Source of the DNA: Tubulanus polymorphus
Taxonomy: Eukaryota; Nemertea; Palaeonemertea; Tubulaniformes; Tubulanidae
Direction: 5' to 3'
Assembly (NCBI RefSeq): GCF_964204645.1
Contig: NC_134027.1
Coordinates: 7,986,485 to 8,050,484 of the forward strand
DNA length: 64,000 nucleotides
A program made the translations under genes and the position numbers. Under the pieces are notes generated by a model that was not told the DNA's origin, did not search any database, and saw nothing but the letters and a program-made list of their open reading frames with translations. Below are positions 50,601 through 63,951 of the stretch, piece by piece (the first letter of the stretch is position 1; the number at the start of each line of letters is the position of its first letter).

Positions 50601-53600
50601 AATGCCCTTTCTCCATTATTTCTGATTTTGAATATTTTGTTGTGCAGAACACAGTTTTTAGAGAATATTCGAGAATACGATCACAATGTAATAAGTAATA
50701 CTCCCTCGGCAAACAGAGGGCAGGAACACATTCATGAGGCCAGATCTAGATGAATGATGACTTGATAAAAACAAATAAAAGAACTCCTTGTATATTTTGT
50801 TTGGATTTAGGTTTAAGAAATGAAAGAGTAGAAGGTGAAGACTTCAACTACAAACAGGACATGTTTGCTAAACCAGACCTGTTGAAAATGTTGAGACCAA
50901 AAAGTAATGATGCGATTGATGATAATGGTTTTCTGCCGGGTGATGGGCTCGGAGCGGCTGGTATTGACTCATGCTTTTATGCGTAAGTATAACTAACTAA
51001 TTCGATATGCATCAATTTAACAATAAAAAAAGAGACTTTTCTGGATTACAATTCTTTTATACAGACATCGTCGCGTCAACTGGACTTGGAGTAAATTAGA
51101 TAAACCACAATCGGCCACATCTGATAGTAAGTTTATTTCTGATATTTTTGTGTACTTGTATTAAGTAGAAGTTTCGATATTGGATTAGCATTTGATTAAT
51201 TGTCGCTATTCGATTATTTAAGCAAATAAGAGATTGGCAGGTTTGAAAAACACAGTCGAAATCATCATCAAAGACAGCGACGGAAACCCTGTCCGAGTTG
51301 AACAAGTTACGTTGTCCTCGGTCACAAACATTCACGGTCAAAAGGGCGGCAAAGGCCAGAAGAGGAAAGCAGTCAATGCACCCGCGCATGAAAAACCACC
51401 GAAAATCAAAAAGTCTATTGTGCCGCCAAAACCGAAGAAGCCACCAAGTAAATCCAAACGTGAGTAACATTTTTAACTACTGTTCAAAGAGGTGATAAGC
51501 ATATAACCTTAATGGCATCAAGTTGAATACATTGATTATAATCCATTGTGTTATAGGTGTACATGATGATATTGATGAAAGTGCATTACGGGAAATGAGA
51601 CGTACGAGATGTAACTGGACGCCTGAAGAGGATACAGTCGTAAGTTTGCCACTAGCTAACAACTGAAAATCACCGGTGTCTGGACAATGATTAATAGCTG
51701 TGTTGGATTTTGTTGTGTTAATTTCTGTGTATATATTTGTAGCTTTTGTTATGCCATGTGACAAACTCATTCTTGTACCAGAAAAAGGGAATGATGATAA
51801 CCAGTCAACTGGTTAGAGATATTCTACACTACATGGTTCCTGTAAGTTTAACATATTTCGATCCAAGAAAAATTGCTAATTTCTTCCCCAGGTTTTTGCA
51901 AGGGTTATCTTTCAACAATTCATTTTGGTTGCTGGCTTATTGCATATAGCGGATCTCATATTTTTCTCTATTTAGACTGCCACTGATAAAACTGTTTTGG
52001 CTTGTCGCAGACGATTACTGTTCATGCTAAAGAACCCTGTCACTTACAACAATGTCTGTGTCTACCTGGGAGAGGCACTCGCTTGTCAGGTATTGATAGC
52101 AAAAATATAAACATGACCAGTTTACTGAGAAGATAGACAATAGACAAATTAAATTTAGCAAACAAATGTAGCAGTGTGCTCTATATTAGTTGTGTTTCTG
52201 TGTCTGTAGGAACTCGTTGAGAAATACAAAACAGGAAAGGAGTATTTCTTTTCGCAAGCGGATAAAAACGCTGACGTGTTCATGGCCGTTTTCAAGTGCC
52301 TCTACGATCGATTTGTGTAAGTTGCCACTTGATCCTTTGTTGACGAAGCAATCTGCGAAATAAAAAGGTTCGTTATTCGATGCTCTATAATTGCAGCATC
52401 AAAGGAGAAACGACTGGATATCACCTGCCGTTAACGCGGGAAGAATTGAAGGAGAAATTTAGTCTACACAGTTATCGAGAGCATTGCCAACAGAAATCAG
52501 TACACACCGATCCGAAAACAACTGATGACATATTGTACAGTAGTGTGCATAACCTGATTCATGTAAGACTAAAATTCACATGGTTCAGATTTTTAAAGTT
52601 ACATGATAGAAGAATAATTCAGTGAAGATTAACCGACAGTTTTACAATTGAGAACAAGCTTAACTGTGGGGCCTATACAGTGCTTCATCTAGCCAAAAAT
52701 GAAGGCCGAAAATAGCCGCCCTTGTGCCCTTCAGATGTGTCCCATGCTCGCCCTTGTGCCCTCATCACTTGCCGTAGGTCTGCCCTCCTGCCCTCGTCAG
52801 TCACGAGTACCGAGTCAGGTTTTCAAAATAAGCCGTCACATCCGACTGTTAGTAAGAATCCTGCGACGGCTATGAAATATCTCGTATGATATCAATGATA
52901 GTAGCTCATGTGATCAGTGGTTATATTCAAATGTACTGCAGTCAGTGTGCATCGTGGGAAAACGTGCCTCAGACGCGTGGCCTAGTTTTAGTTGCCAGGA
53001 AATTGGCTGACTTCCAAACTACTGCCAATCATTCTAGCGGCTGCCGTTGTAAAGCTGGTAGTGCATATTCGATGGATTGTTTCGTTTTGAACACATCTCG
53101 ATGCTCTGGATCTTTTTATCCAGACTGTGAGACAAATTTTATATATACAAGGTGAAAAACTTTGTTCGGTGAACTCACAGAGAGACTTGCAGAGACAATA
53201 AGTTTGAGTAGCCTAATAGCAATAATGTGTTCTTAAGCTGGCTGCTTACCAATTATCAACAGTTACTTGCCAATCACTAACACTATCAATTTAAATCAAT
53301 TAATTTGATATTTCTAAGATTAAAAAATATGCAATTTCATGTAGGCCTATACACTATTGCTGGCTTTTTTTCGCTGTATCATTTGCTTTTTGAGATTGCT
53401 TTTTTTCTGCCATTTTTGTCTGCTACTGGTTTTCCAAATAATTTTGAAAGCCCTGTCTATCATATTATCGATTAACTTTAGTTCATTGACAGGCATAGGT
53501 GTAAGGATGTACTGTGGTCAAGTCTGTCACACATGGCAAAATCAGAGATAAACATAGTTTCTAGTCCTCAATTGTAGTAGGGGGTACCTCGATTCTATGC

Positions 53601-55527
53601 AATAGGGAACATTGCAGGTTGCCCCTAAAACAGACGTGAGTGCGTTATTATGTGCCCTTGCTCCAATGGAATCACGCGCAAAATGCCCTTATTTGAAATC
53701 AGCACCCTGCCCTTTTTTAATGCTAGATGAAGCACTGGCTATAAGATTGATACTGGTCAAATTGACGTTCACTCTTAATTAGTGAAAATCATTGAATTCA
53801 TACTACTATTATTGATGTATATCACCTGATGAAGCTTCTATTCATTAGAAGCGAAAGCTCGTGCGTCAAATAAATAGTTAACCTATACAGTACTACTCGT
53901 CTCGTTACTGATGTGTATATGTGTATTGTAGAGTACGCTATCATTGAATGACAAGATAGGTAGAGCACATGAATTGTACAAAATCTACAGCCAATACCCG
54001 GATAAACTGTTGGAAAGTGTTGTTAAAGTAATGGAAGCTGACAAGATCATAACTAGGGTATGTGTTAGTTTCTCGCAATCCTGAGAATTCATTATTGTGA
54101 GTTGCTCGTATGATCATGCATTGCTTATTTCTCATATTTAGATAAAACCCCGACTGCAAGCTCAAGCAAAGACATTTTCACGTTGTACCCAGGCATTTCA
54201 ACTCACCCAAAGGTATGCGGTTAAGAATGTGACGTTCGGGTTTGGCTCATTGTAGTGATTATCGGTCTCATTCTTGACACATGGAAAATCATTCAGAAAC
54301 ACTACTTATAAAATTCATTTAGAGAAATGCTTATAAGGGAATGAACTTGATTTTAATATGTATCACTCCCACAGGTATCGTTACGCGTTTTTGTACCTGA
54401 CGAAATTTCCTCGAGATTTGTTCGACGATGCGTACACAACAATACAACTATTGCATGGCAACCTGAAAGATCATCAGGGCGAACAGATGAATATAACGCA
54501 CAAAGATGTCGGCGGAATAACGGCAGCGCTGGTATCACTGCAAACCAATCGAAAAGTGAGTAGAAACCGGTTCAATCATTTTAATGTAATTCAGTAGTTA
54601 CATCTGTACATTTGTGAATTTACTGACTGTCTTTTGTCTTAAGTTGTTGTTCGAGACGACCATCCCGGAGCAAATCATCCTCGTCGATCAAGTGAAGAAG
54701 TCCGATGAAGACGAAAAGTCGATCGATAAGCAAATCGAAGACGACGAATCGGAGGAAGAAAAGGAGGAAGATGAAATGATGAAAGCAAGCGCCCAACAGC
54801 AGAAAGATCTCGACGGTACGTCGACTGAGGAGTACACCGCGTCTAACATCACCGAAGAGCTGTCGGTGATACATCCGATGCCGGAGGGCGTCTCCTCGAC
54901 CTCCGCAGACAAAATGCAGCCGGATATCAATCTGGACGATTATTGTTCGTACCAAGCGTCGCGAGTTTTGCTGTCGTTAGCCAAGTTTAAACTCGGCATT
55001 AAAATGCGTAATTTGAGCCCGTATGACAAAATCGTCGTCAACCCGTGCAACATTAAAGTCAGCCTGAAAAATTCCCCGAAAGCCGAAGAGTTCGCCGCCG
55101 ACTTAGATCTGACACATTTGTTCAGTTTCCCGGTGAAGGAACAGTCGTTGTTGCCGAGTAAAGAGTTGGGGCACTTGGTTCTAGCGCCGATTCGACAGGT
55201 GATTCCGATGCAACTCGACGAAGACGAGGTCTGGAATGAATACGCCGATGAGTTCGAGTTGAACGAGGACCAGGCTGAATTGGTGAAAGAGATCTACGCG
55301 TATATCCTGGCTGCAAAATGGCTTGGCTGTAAAAAGTCGGACCTGCGGGTAAATATGTCGTATTCGGTACTACTGTCGCGTCAACTCGTGAAACTGAGTG
55401 TGGATTGATTCGTAGGCTAGGATTCTCATCTTTGTGTCAACTGAAATCTTAATTATCTATCAATTGCAGATGAAATGGGGTGCGACATGTGTGAATTATA
55501 TCGAGATACTTGCCACGTACGGAATGG
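44606..55527 (+). CDS. GTF3C1: General transcription factor 3C subunit 1 (TFIIIC220), 33 exons, C-terminus not found
   Basis: The start [18 protein letters not shown] matches the GTF3C1 N-terminus. Exons from 44606-44657 and 44794-45005 through 54645-55349 and 55471-55527 encode roughly 1,650 residues. Landmarks shared with human GTF3C1 include [26 protein letters not shown] (B-block domain), [11 protein letters not shown] with [27 protein letters not shown] with KRKYIFAL, the near-identical [15 protein letters not shown], a Lys-rich linker and a SANT-like [21 protein letters not shown], and an acidic stretch near 54700-54800. TFIIIC binds the B box of tRNA genes and recruits TFIIIB for RNA polymerase III. 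Human GTF3C1 is 2,109 residues, so about the last 300-400 are not seen. Most introns are 80-800 bp. Confidence 0.93.
52678..53737. mobile_element. Non-autonomous hAT-like element in a GTF3C1 intron
   Basis: CAGTGCTTCATCTAGC at 52678-52693 is exactly inverted at 53722-53737. The CAG terminus is typical of hAT elements. Flanks GGCCTATA and GCTATAAG may be a decayed 8-bp target duplication. The interior repeats GCCCTTGTGCCCT strings and encodes no transposase. It lies in the longest intron (52564-53932). Confidence 0.72.
53815..53890 (+). mobile_element. Penelope-like element tail with hammerhead-like core
   Basis: CTGATGA (53826-53832), a 7-bp stem GCTTCTA/TAGAAGC with 5-nt loop, GAAA (53853-53856), then a tiny GC…GC stem and GTC (53865-53867) follow the order of a minimal hammerhead ribozyme as found in Penelope-like elements. 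There is one extra A after CTGATGA and no clear stem I, so activity is doubtful. Confidence 0.5.
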
Positions 55528-58500
55528 TGAGTAGAATTGTTCCTCTAAATAGTGATGTCTGCTCTGAATAATCCCCGCGGTTTATGGGTTAGTTTATAGC
55601 AGGCTGTAGTAGTAGAAACTGAGGTATTCGCAATTGGAAAGGCGTTCGACTCTATGCCTTACCGGGGTATATTACAGAACATTTCTTAATGATTGAAATG
55701 AGTGGACTCATCTTGAAACTTATTCGTAAATGAAACTTAGATGTGAATATATACCAAATGTTGGTGTATTGGTGAGGAACTTGAGTTGTCATTCAACTAG
55801 AGTTTTATCACCTTCAAACGATCTTTTAAATGCCAATAATCACTATCTAAAGTATGTGGAACGTTGGGAGATTTGCATATCGCGTACGTTGCCTAATCAA
55901 TATCTTTTCAATCGTTCACCCATTTACGGCTACTTACTTTGTGTAACTTGTCAGTAGTGATTGATACACCTGTCGGCGAGCTTCCTACCTACGGATCAAT
56001 CAACTAGAATACCTAGATGGGATTAACGCTGATGACTTTTTGATGACCGGTCGGACGTTTATTGTAGTCGTGTCATAGCAACATCCACTGCGGGCGTCAA
56101 TCAAACGTGAAAAGAATTCGAAGGCGAGAATCGAGGATAAACGAAATAACAGACGGTAATTTATTGGCGTGACTTTTGTTCTGGTCAGTTACAACAGCCA
56201 TGATATCGGCAACAACATTATCACATCAAAAAGTTAGATGCTTAGAAAAGCATAGGTTGCATTTATCGCCGGCTTGTTTATAGCTATGACTGTACCGATG
56301 TCATTTATTCTCCTTCGTGTTTGACTTCAGCGAAAATACATTAGCGACAAAAATGACTGCCCTAAGTATTGACGCTCGAATTTGCGTTGGAAATTTTTTA
56401 CTGGTTGTACCATGAATCCAATTGATTGCAGTGATTGAAATTTCATTATTACTATCATTATCATTGTTATCCATGGTAAGACATGTAATTATATTCGTAG
56501 TATGAGATTATCCCAGGAGACGGGCGAAACCAAGTTGCGTGTCACAAGACAATTACTGATAAAGCTGGGAGACGGTTATGCATGCCTTGGGTGCGCATGT
56601 AATTATTAACACATAGGCCAATGAGAGAGAATACGATGTAATATATTGAAATTCATTGAATTTCACAGTTAGTATTGACCAGCATGCTATTTCATTCGTG
56701 TTAATACGTTTTGATATAGGCCTATTGATGTGTAAAATCATAGATATATTATCTTGGCTGCAGAGATTTCAGTAGATTTCAGTAAAGGATTTTGAAATCG
56801 ATGGCGTATTTTCCTCGTATATGGTGGCATTATTCTAGTGACCCCCTTATAGGAAGGTGTTAAAAGGAATTTTTTAAGGAATGGAAGCCGACTTGACTAC
56901 CACTACTATTTGAGAGTAGTTACTATTCTTTTCACAGAGCTCGATTACTACCAAAGTTATCATAAATGCTCTCAAAATCTGAATAATTTCTAGTACGTTT
57001 TTAATTATACTACTATTTTCGATGTCAAATTGTTGTGAAAACTACTACGATGGTAGATACCAAGGTCTGTGGATTTGGGAGATGAGCTTTAAGAATGATT
57101 GATGTGTCGTCGATCTCGATCAAGATTTTGTCGCGCATTATCCGCCGGGCTGGCGACACTGGTCTCACCACCGGCAAACTATTTTATCCTTTCGCGTGAC
57201 ATATTTACGCTAGACGTGATCGAATAACAACGAGAATTTGGCCTCGTGGCACAAACCCAGAAGGAAACGACGTCTATCTCTTTAAGATCGGATCTGGCAG
57301 CATTTATTGCCAATAATGGACCCGTATTAGGTCTGAATGGGCGGCTGGTGACAAATTATAACCGTATTAATGGATATTTGTTGCCGTGGTTTTATTTTTA
57401 TCACCGTTTTATGATAATAGATGGTTGAATTTAATTATTGGTTCATGTGTTGTTAATGTCGGTGGCTATGTGTGAACAATGTGAATTATTTCGCGCGAGC
57501 CAATTTTCTGTATATTTCTCAGAATGTAAAACTGATACGTACAATGACCTTCTGTTTGATTAGATGTAGTATCATCTTTCACTTGCGTCTCCTACATTCA
57601 CTCTATTTGTATTGACTGACTGACTTTTTGTCTTGGTATATTTGGTACTGAAAAAAATGGGACAAAGGCCCTACATTTATATGTTATACTGGCAAGAAAT
57701 CTCGCATTGTTGAAAAGACCAAAATTAATTAGATATATCAACGTTTTTTTCGATTGACATATTTTGTCAAAGTAACTACCATAGTAATGATCATAAATCA
57801 TGATCAAACACGTGTTTTTGACCCAGGCCATATTTAGCCATGGCTTGGCAAAAAATGCCAGGCGCGTGCCAAATCTTAGCACAGGTCAAATTATTCCAAC
57901 TTTGACTCTAGTCAGCTCCGAGCCAGTTTGGTGTGGGCCAAATCGTGTACATATGGTCACGGCTATAGTCATTCTGTATGCTTTAGACTTATGGATAATT
58001 GACTTGCTGTCTCAGGCTGACCTTCAAATTGGGAAGGTGATAATCATCACCCTCCAGTTTGGATTTGTATTCCAATTGGCCGCTAGTTGACCCCCTGTTT
58101 TTTTCGAGTAACAAGGTGATGATTTTTCAGGCTTCATAAACACGGAAATGATGTGATTAGTGTTGATTTGATGAGGTGACATTGTCTCATTATCCGGCTA
58201 CAATCATTGTGTTGCTTGTAACGCACTCATGTCAGTGACGGAGGTTTACCCAGTACAGTGGTGGCCAGGGAAAACATTACTATATCTGATAAGATATCAT
58301 TGAGTCCTCGTTGATGGCAAGGTTTTATCTCAGGTGAACTGTGATTGCAGTAATTGTCAAGGCCGAGCTCCTGATGGTGCCCAAAAACCACAGCTTGAAT
58401 AGCTTGACCCTTGACGTTTGAATAAAGAACAGACTCTAAAGCAATATCTTTTAGAGAATCCTGGTTTATTCGAACATCAAGGCTTCGAGCAACATCGCTT

Positions 58501-61250
58501 TAGATTCCATTTACAAACTGGTTGTGGTTTGAAATGATTACTCAAGAGATCGTAGTTTATGAGTGGCTAATTGATCTACTGTGTGATTTAAAGTCAACCA
58601 TCAACCATTAAAATTCCGGAAAGCGACGATTAAACTTTGTCGAACACGGCAGCAATGACTCCCATTAACTTTGACTTCTCCGTCAAAGTTTGACTAGACC
58701 GGATTTTCACTGTCAATAGTCAATCTTTTGCGTTAAGGTCAGAAATGACTGCGGTACTGCACCTACTTCACAATCAAGACAAAATTGGCTGCCATATTAC
58801 AAGTCCATAGAGCTCATTACATTAATAGATAGCAGAACTTATTGAGCACATATGTGATTATTAATAGATGGTCAAGGACATCGTAACAAAGATCGCCTTA
58901 GCGATCTGCCTAGTGAGTGCAGTCTAGTCAAGCTCACAAGCGACCGGTATTTTTAAGGTGCTATATTGATGATCAGGTTGTCGCGATATGAATGAAGGAT
59001 TTGGTTGGCATTACCGTCTCGACGTCTGAAGTGTTTCATACTTTGACGGAAGATATGCTGCAATCCAATAGCGTTATATATCATACTTGTCGCCTCTTGT
59101 CGTCGGCGCAGAAGTAGATATCATTGTACGACCGAGGCGAATACAGGATTATCGAATATGGGTTCTATTCCGATCGGCATATTGGTCTCATCAAAGTAGT
59201 CGCGCGTAGACGGCGGAAGTTCTTAAGTCGACCATTTTCCGCCGTATGATTAGGAAGAAGCACCGAACGTGCTTAATGTAATAACGTCCTGAAAGACGCC
59301 GTGGATTTTTCTACATATCGACGAGTTGTTTGAGAGAATGAATGAAACAGCGTCGGTGCTACGTCCCTCGTTGAGCGCTATTCGACTATCGGTCAATCGA
59401 GCGATCTGAATAAGCCTCTCGGTTCGTCCTTGTCGAGTCTTTAAGCAGTTCACACTTTATCGACGTCGATTTACGACGATGATTTTTGACGGTTAATCCG
59501 CTCCTCGTCGATATAATTGAACTGTATATCATTCTGTTATCCTAATGATCGAAGTTAGCTACATTTGCGTTTTTTTTTTCTAAACTTTTCGGACAGCTCG
59601 CTCGTGTGTCTCCTCTGCGCATGGCGCATGATCGAAGCCCATCGAATCATGACTAGTCCAAGCCCGTGCGGAAGATATGATAGGTTTTACATCCCCCGAT
59701 TCCGATCGAAGTTTTCAGACATAAACAATGATAATGAAACGCTTTGCTGTATGAGTTATGTAAGTTAAATAAGCCGTGGCAGACTGGAGGATGGATTACT
59801 CGAGAGATTATCTGCCGCGATAACGGCCGTAATAAAATGAAAACGTCGGACTAAATGAGCGGTCCGGATTTACTTTGTTTCAGAGAACAGTTCATAACCA
59901 TAAACAAAGACGTAAGTTGCACAATGAGGATGATAAACTAGACGACCGCCGCGGTCGTTACGAATGTAAAATAGCGAATGAATCATTAATGTGGTTTTCT
60001 GAGCTGCAGGAAAAATATTTGATTTGCAGTCGGTGAGTTCGTGTATCATCGCGACAAATTGCGTCGAGCATGTACTCTATAAAGTGTCATGTACGTGGTA
60101 TATATATCATTTAGTCATTATTTGATTTTTTGCTTGATTCCTGTTTATTGCGAAAGAACAGTAAAGAGTATCGCCCGAGGAAACAGAAGAATCTTGCCTG
60201 ACTCAATAATTGTGACCCCTAGATGAAATCATTGTTGCGCGTCAGTGGAGGGTGTAGCCATTATGACCCCCTAGCTGGTTCATCGTCCGTAGATAAAGAC
60301 AGAATCCGTGCATGGGCCGGTTACATATAGTCGATAGTCCCTAGGCGACGATATCAGTGGTGCATAGAAAGTGTATATCCCATCTATGAGAGGAGACCTG
60401 AATCGTTAAAAATCTGCTCGCTAATTCAGCAGGTTTTGATTCGTTATTCAAGCATGCGAATGTGTTGGGGGATTTTTCATTCCAAAATATAAGCTTATAT
60501 CACCAGTGCATTTAATCGGCCATTGGATCGACTGGCGAAGTTTGTATTCTGTAAACGACGCATTTCTGCTTTTTTAATCGCAAGCCTTGAATACAGAAAT
60601 GCATGTCCTGTGAGTGCTCACAATTTGTGGAAATGTCTCCTGCGAGAATAGATATTCGGATTGGTTCCTTCTCCACGGGACTCGCGGGAATCAAGATGCA
60701 TAATTTAGGGCTCTTAACTCTCCATTCAAAACTTACTCCAGAACATGAGTGTGCGCAGATGCTGTGTTGATATTTAAAACTGGCTAGACCATCTGAACAA
60801 CATTTGCATCTAATCAGTCTTCGACCAACAAGTCCTTGGAGGTTTGATGGTTTAGAAATAGCCCCAGTCCAGACATCCACAGCCCAGTTTTAGTCAGTAT
60901 TTATCTACTTCAAAAAAAGAATTTTCTTCAGATAAATAGAGGTTATTTGTTTGTGGTTATTTCTTGTATAATGTGTGATTAAACTTTCTCATGAAACCAG
61001 GCTTCAGTCGTAGTGCATTGAATTGGAAACGCATCAATTGGTCCTACTGGAAATGAGATGGAATACGTTTCTCAAAAAATGTGTATTGAAGTATGATGAA
61101 ATATGTAAGCATGATTTTGGTTACCTACTAATCCTAGTGATCTGGTATATTGCTAAGATATCAACTGGCAATGTTTATTACATTCATCCGTCGGTATCAA
61201 TGAAAATGTGCGTTTTATAGCGATTGAAGCTGACAAATTACCTTATCTCG
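55528..61250. other. Long stretch without a supported gene
   Basis: Either a very long GTF3C1 intron or intergenic DNA. ORFs are short and none has a recognisable domain. A 122-codon minus-strand ORF at 60512-60880 is Cys-rich but lacks convincing splice sites or family. 59000-60000 is somewhat richer in CpG and could be regulatory. Confidence 0.4.
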
Positions 61251-61258
61251 TCATGAGT

Positions 61259-61586
61259 TTATGAGCCATCTTCATCTGCCTGTTGTGTGTCTTTACTGCT
61301 CAACCGGCGAATATCATTTTTTCTTTGATTCATGAATGAGTTATGATGATGCGGCGGATTCTTCCCATAAATTGGAGGGTTGAGGTTATTCGAATCAGGC
61401 GATTTTTGCTGGAAGGCGCGCGACCTTCCGCGTGACTTTGCCATAAAGAATCACTTATCAGATCTGCAATTCTGACAGATTCTCGGCGGTCGTCGGGTAT
61501 GTTTTTTACGCGTGGTCGAATAGCTGATTTCCTCCGTGTCTCGCGAAGATACAATGAAATACCTGGAACCGGTTCGACGCTCTCAC
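61259..61586 (-). CDS. Possible terminal exon of an unidentified minus-strand gene
   Basis: A pyrimidine-rich tract and CAG acceptor end at 61587. Two overlapping frames look protein-like: one runs SVEPVPGISLYLRETRRK… to a stop after IIITHS, the other begins MAKSRGRSRAFQQKS and ends ADEDGS. The first fits the acceptor. CAG-GTGAGA at the same point is also a donor consensus, so the site could be read either way. No family is recognised and upstream exons would lie to the right, possibly outside the window. Confidence 0.3.
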
Positions 61587-61599
61587 CTGAAATACGAAC

Positions 61600-63950
61600 G
61601 ATTTAGGAAATTAAGCAGCCTGGGTAGGTCCGTGTATTAATTAGCAGACAGCTCTCAGAAAAAAGTCGGAGAGCAAATCTTTAGCCCCTTTTTTTACGCA
61701 CTGATCATTAAAACCTCATAAAGAGACCTGTCTATTGATATGAATGCACAGTCGTCCGTGCTTTTATATCGCATCTTCCGCGCATCTGTATGAATGTAGT
61801 TCCGCGTTTATCCACTAGATGTCATTGTTTGAACTATGTTGGAGTAACAGGAAAGTTTTGCGAGTACTCCTCAGAGTCACTACTCAAGAGTGTCGTGCGA
61901 GCATCATTGCTTTTTATGTAAACCAGTCGACTTGTTGCGCATTTTGACGACAATGACATAATTGCTGCGACTTATCATCAGGATTTTAATCAGTTCGTTA
62001 AAAAAAAATACATCAATAAAGATTAAAATCAAAGGTTAGTACGGTTAGTATGAGTATTGAATGTCCTCTCTGCGATATTGTGTTTCCTTTTCTAAAGTCT
62101 TGATGTTCCAAAAAGATCCATTTAATGTTAGTCTTATGTTTAGCCCGGTAAGTCATTTTACTTTTTTATTAAGTCAAGGAAAATCATTTTAGATACCTTC
62201 AGGTAAATGTAAATCTATTGATTATCTCTTGATCAGAAGAATGTACCCGTATGCTAAAATATAATTGGATAGAAAAGATTTTCAAAAGCTTGTTAGAAAT
62301 CAACGACTGGTAAAATTGGGAAACATATAGGAAAATGATTAAGACTGTTCGCTAACTAGATCGCGTAAAACAAGTAGGTAATGAAATCGGTGAGTGAAAT
62401 CAAAATCGATGTTCAACCAATTGGAATTATTCCTAAAGACTTTTAATTGTATACGGCGACCATAAATTCGATCCGTTGTTAACGGAATGTGAAAATCATC
62501 GTTATAAATCATTTCATCATTGACAGCCGTACCGTTCGATTATTACTTAAGCTTGTGAACCTATCTAGTAGATAAATAGCTGATCCCATTTTAGGATCTT
62601 CAGGAGATGATACATTATCCGTTTAGCGCGTTTTAAATCCTTTGTCATTGATAAATAAGTTTGCGACATCACCGTCCCGTGAGGGTAGAGAGAGCTACAA
62701 CGAATGAATAATGTAATTCGCTATATTTCGTACGTGCTTGCGTGAACGAATGCATGTAGATTTTTTACTCGCTCCTGTTTTTTTATGAGCCACTTGTTAT
62801 TTTTGTTTCTCCGATGATGGAGGAAATTTATGGATAAACTCCGAAACTGTCAGATGATGAATGTTTTAATCATCAGCTGTAGGTTTTTACTTGTTAAGCT
62901 TGAAAACCTTGATACCTTCTCCTAAACAGCCAGGTCATTTTGTAAAATGCAATGCAATTTGAAGTCAGTTCATTTCTATAGATACCGGGTGTGTTATGGT
63001 AAAATCGATCATAATTTTTTTTGAAGTAATGTACAGGGTAGGCAGCCAATCGGGTCAACTTATAAGCTAAGCAGAACAATGTTTTAGCCTTAACTCTGGA
63101 TTACTGAGATTAATATCATCAGTCAACTAGTCAAGTCACTATGATATTAGAAAAATTATGGACGATTTGATTATGCTCCCTGTTCAGTTACACTAGGCTA
63201 CACTTGGGAAGGACTTGTCTTCGCAAATTCTGTCTTATGTAAAGAGTAAAACGTTGACACGCGGCAAACAAGCCTTATCCCTCGCGGATGATTCATGTTC
63301 TTCGATGATAGGAATTCGGTAATTTTTTGACAATTCATCTTATACGTACTAAATCATTACAAGCCGGCTATTGAATAATCAATGCTGCGATCAATAGGAA
63401 TGTTGGATGAGAATAAGACCGCAAATTCGCTGACAGAAATCATTACAAAGACAGAACGGCTTTGTGACACCAGTGACATTACTTTATTTTGTTTATTTCA
63501 TTTTGTTCGGCCAATCTTCAGAATTATTCTCCATGTCAAATGTATTGCGACTGCAGGAATCCTGGTGGAGCTCCTATTTACGCATCTACAGTTCCATACT
63601 GTAGCGCCAGTTGCATCCTCTGACCATTCCTAGCTTATTCTGCTCTGCTAGATCTTTTCTCGTTTTTCATGACCATGCAAATGGACAGAAAAGAAAATTA
63701 TGAATGGTCGTTGCTGTAGGCAATAAATGACCAACAATTTGCCATTCATTCCAATTAGCTGCCATCTTCTGCCATCAACCCGAAAGGTTAATTCCCTTGA
63801 CTTAGTTATATATGCGATTGTTCCGCAATCCAAAAAAAGTTCCTCCGTCCTTTCTCCAATCTAACTTGAAGAATCTTAGAAGGTAGAATTTCTCATACAC
63901 TTAATTGAAAAGGATATCCAGTTTGCCGTAAAGGTTTTCTCTTTCATTGC
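61600..63950. other. AT-rich region without a supported gene
   Basis: No ORF with a recognisable domain, no clear repeat and no RNA gene were seen. Confidence 0.4.
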
Positions 63951-63951
63951 A

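Noticed and set aside
52886-53155. 89-codon ORF in the GTF3C1 intron as a nested gene
   Set aside because: Lies inside the hAT-like insert, shows no domain and no supporting splice or promoter signal.
54620-54955. Minus-strand ORFs over the last large GTF3C1 exon
   Set aside because: Antisense shadows of a coding exon with an acidic, codon-biased sequence.
60512-60880. 122-codon Cys-rich minus-strand ORF as a gene
   Set aside because: No recognisable family, no clear acceptor or donor, and a length that can arise by chance in 64 kb.
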